In this document: positions 63,966-64,000 of the stretch, piece after piece | Layout of the letters: each line of letters starts with the position of its first letter | Position numbering within the stretch: the stretch's first letter is position 1 | DNA from: Pegoplata infirma | Taxonomy: Eukaryota > Arthropoda > Insecta > Diptera > Anthomyiidae | Reading direction: 5' to 3' | DNA length: 64,000 nt | Assembly: GCA_963921195.1 (NCBI GenBank) | Contig: OY992536.1 | Span: 95,585,007 to 95,649,006, forward strand | Position numbers and translations under genes: made by a program | The notes under the pieces: model-generated | Database searches by the model: none | What the model was told of the DNA's origin: nothing | Seen by the model: only the letters and a program-made list of their open reading frames with translations

Positions 63966-64000
63966 CAATGGTTCCCAACCTTTTTTGGGCCATGCCTCAC
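63966..64000 (+). mobile_element. hAT-like left end at the window edge
   Basis: CAATGGTTCCCAACCTTTTT followed by TGGGCCATGCC is the widespread hAT terminus CARNGGTTCYCAACCTTTTT. The element runs out of the window. Confidence 0.55.

Overview
This window looks like intergenic heterochromatin or transposon-rich DNA from a higher fly (Diptera). I infer a calyptrate fly of the blowfly/house-fly type. The DNA is very AT-rich and almost every structure I can resolve is a mobile element or a satellite. The elements include LOA/I-type LINEs, Transib, hAT, PIF/Harbinger, pogo-like and TA-inserting MITEs. There is also a dispersed repeat that starts ACAAGTAAGAAAG, carries GGACGGACAGAC runs and ends GGGTATAA, a type common in fly genomes. 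I see no convincing host gene. One possible short exon lies at 1435-1556. The species assignment is an inference.

Layout. 1-6000: two copies of a CACAG-ended MITE, a LINE RNase H remnant, and a TA MITE (2859-5992) swollen by nested hAT and MITE insertions. 6300-11400: a hAT MITE with a long perfect hairpin inside it, several CACTCA-ended MITEs, and an unusual tandem array carrying retroviral-type tRNA-Lys primer-binding-site sequences. 12370-17650: LINE fragments around a foldback element (13122-15258) made of about 20-bp tandem repeats. 17655-23621: a Transib (RAG1-related) DNA transposon inserted in a LINE; it has a 5-bp CGTCG duplication and a frameshifted transposase pseudogene, and it contains a hAT element that itself contains MITEs. 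23627-35200: LINE remnants, a pogo-like MITE, TA MITEs, a 1.1-kb palindrome and Harbinger-like MITEs. 35200-43700: a second small foldback, a tRNA-like MITE, dispersed fly repeats, a 2.5-kb inverted repeat and degenerate minisatellites. 43970-53560: a nested hAT (43970-47500), an 11-bp-duplication repeat family, a long fly repeat with minisatellites, and MITE and LINE scraps. 53577-61739: a full-length LINE with a 12-bp target duplication and two open ORFs; its reverse transcriptase is split by a 3-kb MITE that carries another hAT. 61755-64000: minisatellite, a MITE, and further LINE RNase H fragments.

How it fits together. The sequence records repeated insertion of transposons into transposons. 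The deepest clear nest is LINE, then Transib, then hAT, then TA MITE. The only proteins recognised with confidence are the LINE ORF1 and ORF2 and the Transib transposase. The boundaries of many cut-and-paste elements are supported by exact target duplications: 8 bp for hAT, 5 bp for Transib, 3 bp TWA for Harbinger-like, and TA for mariner-like.
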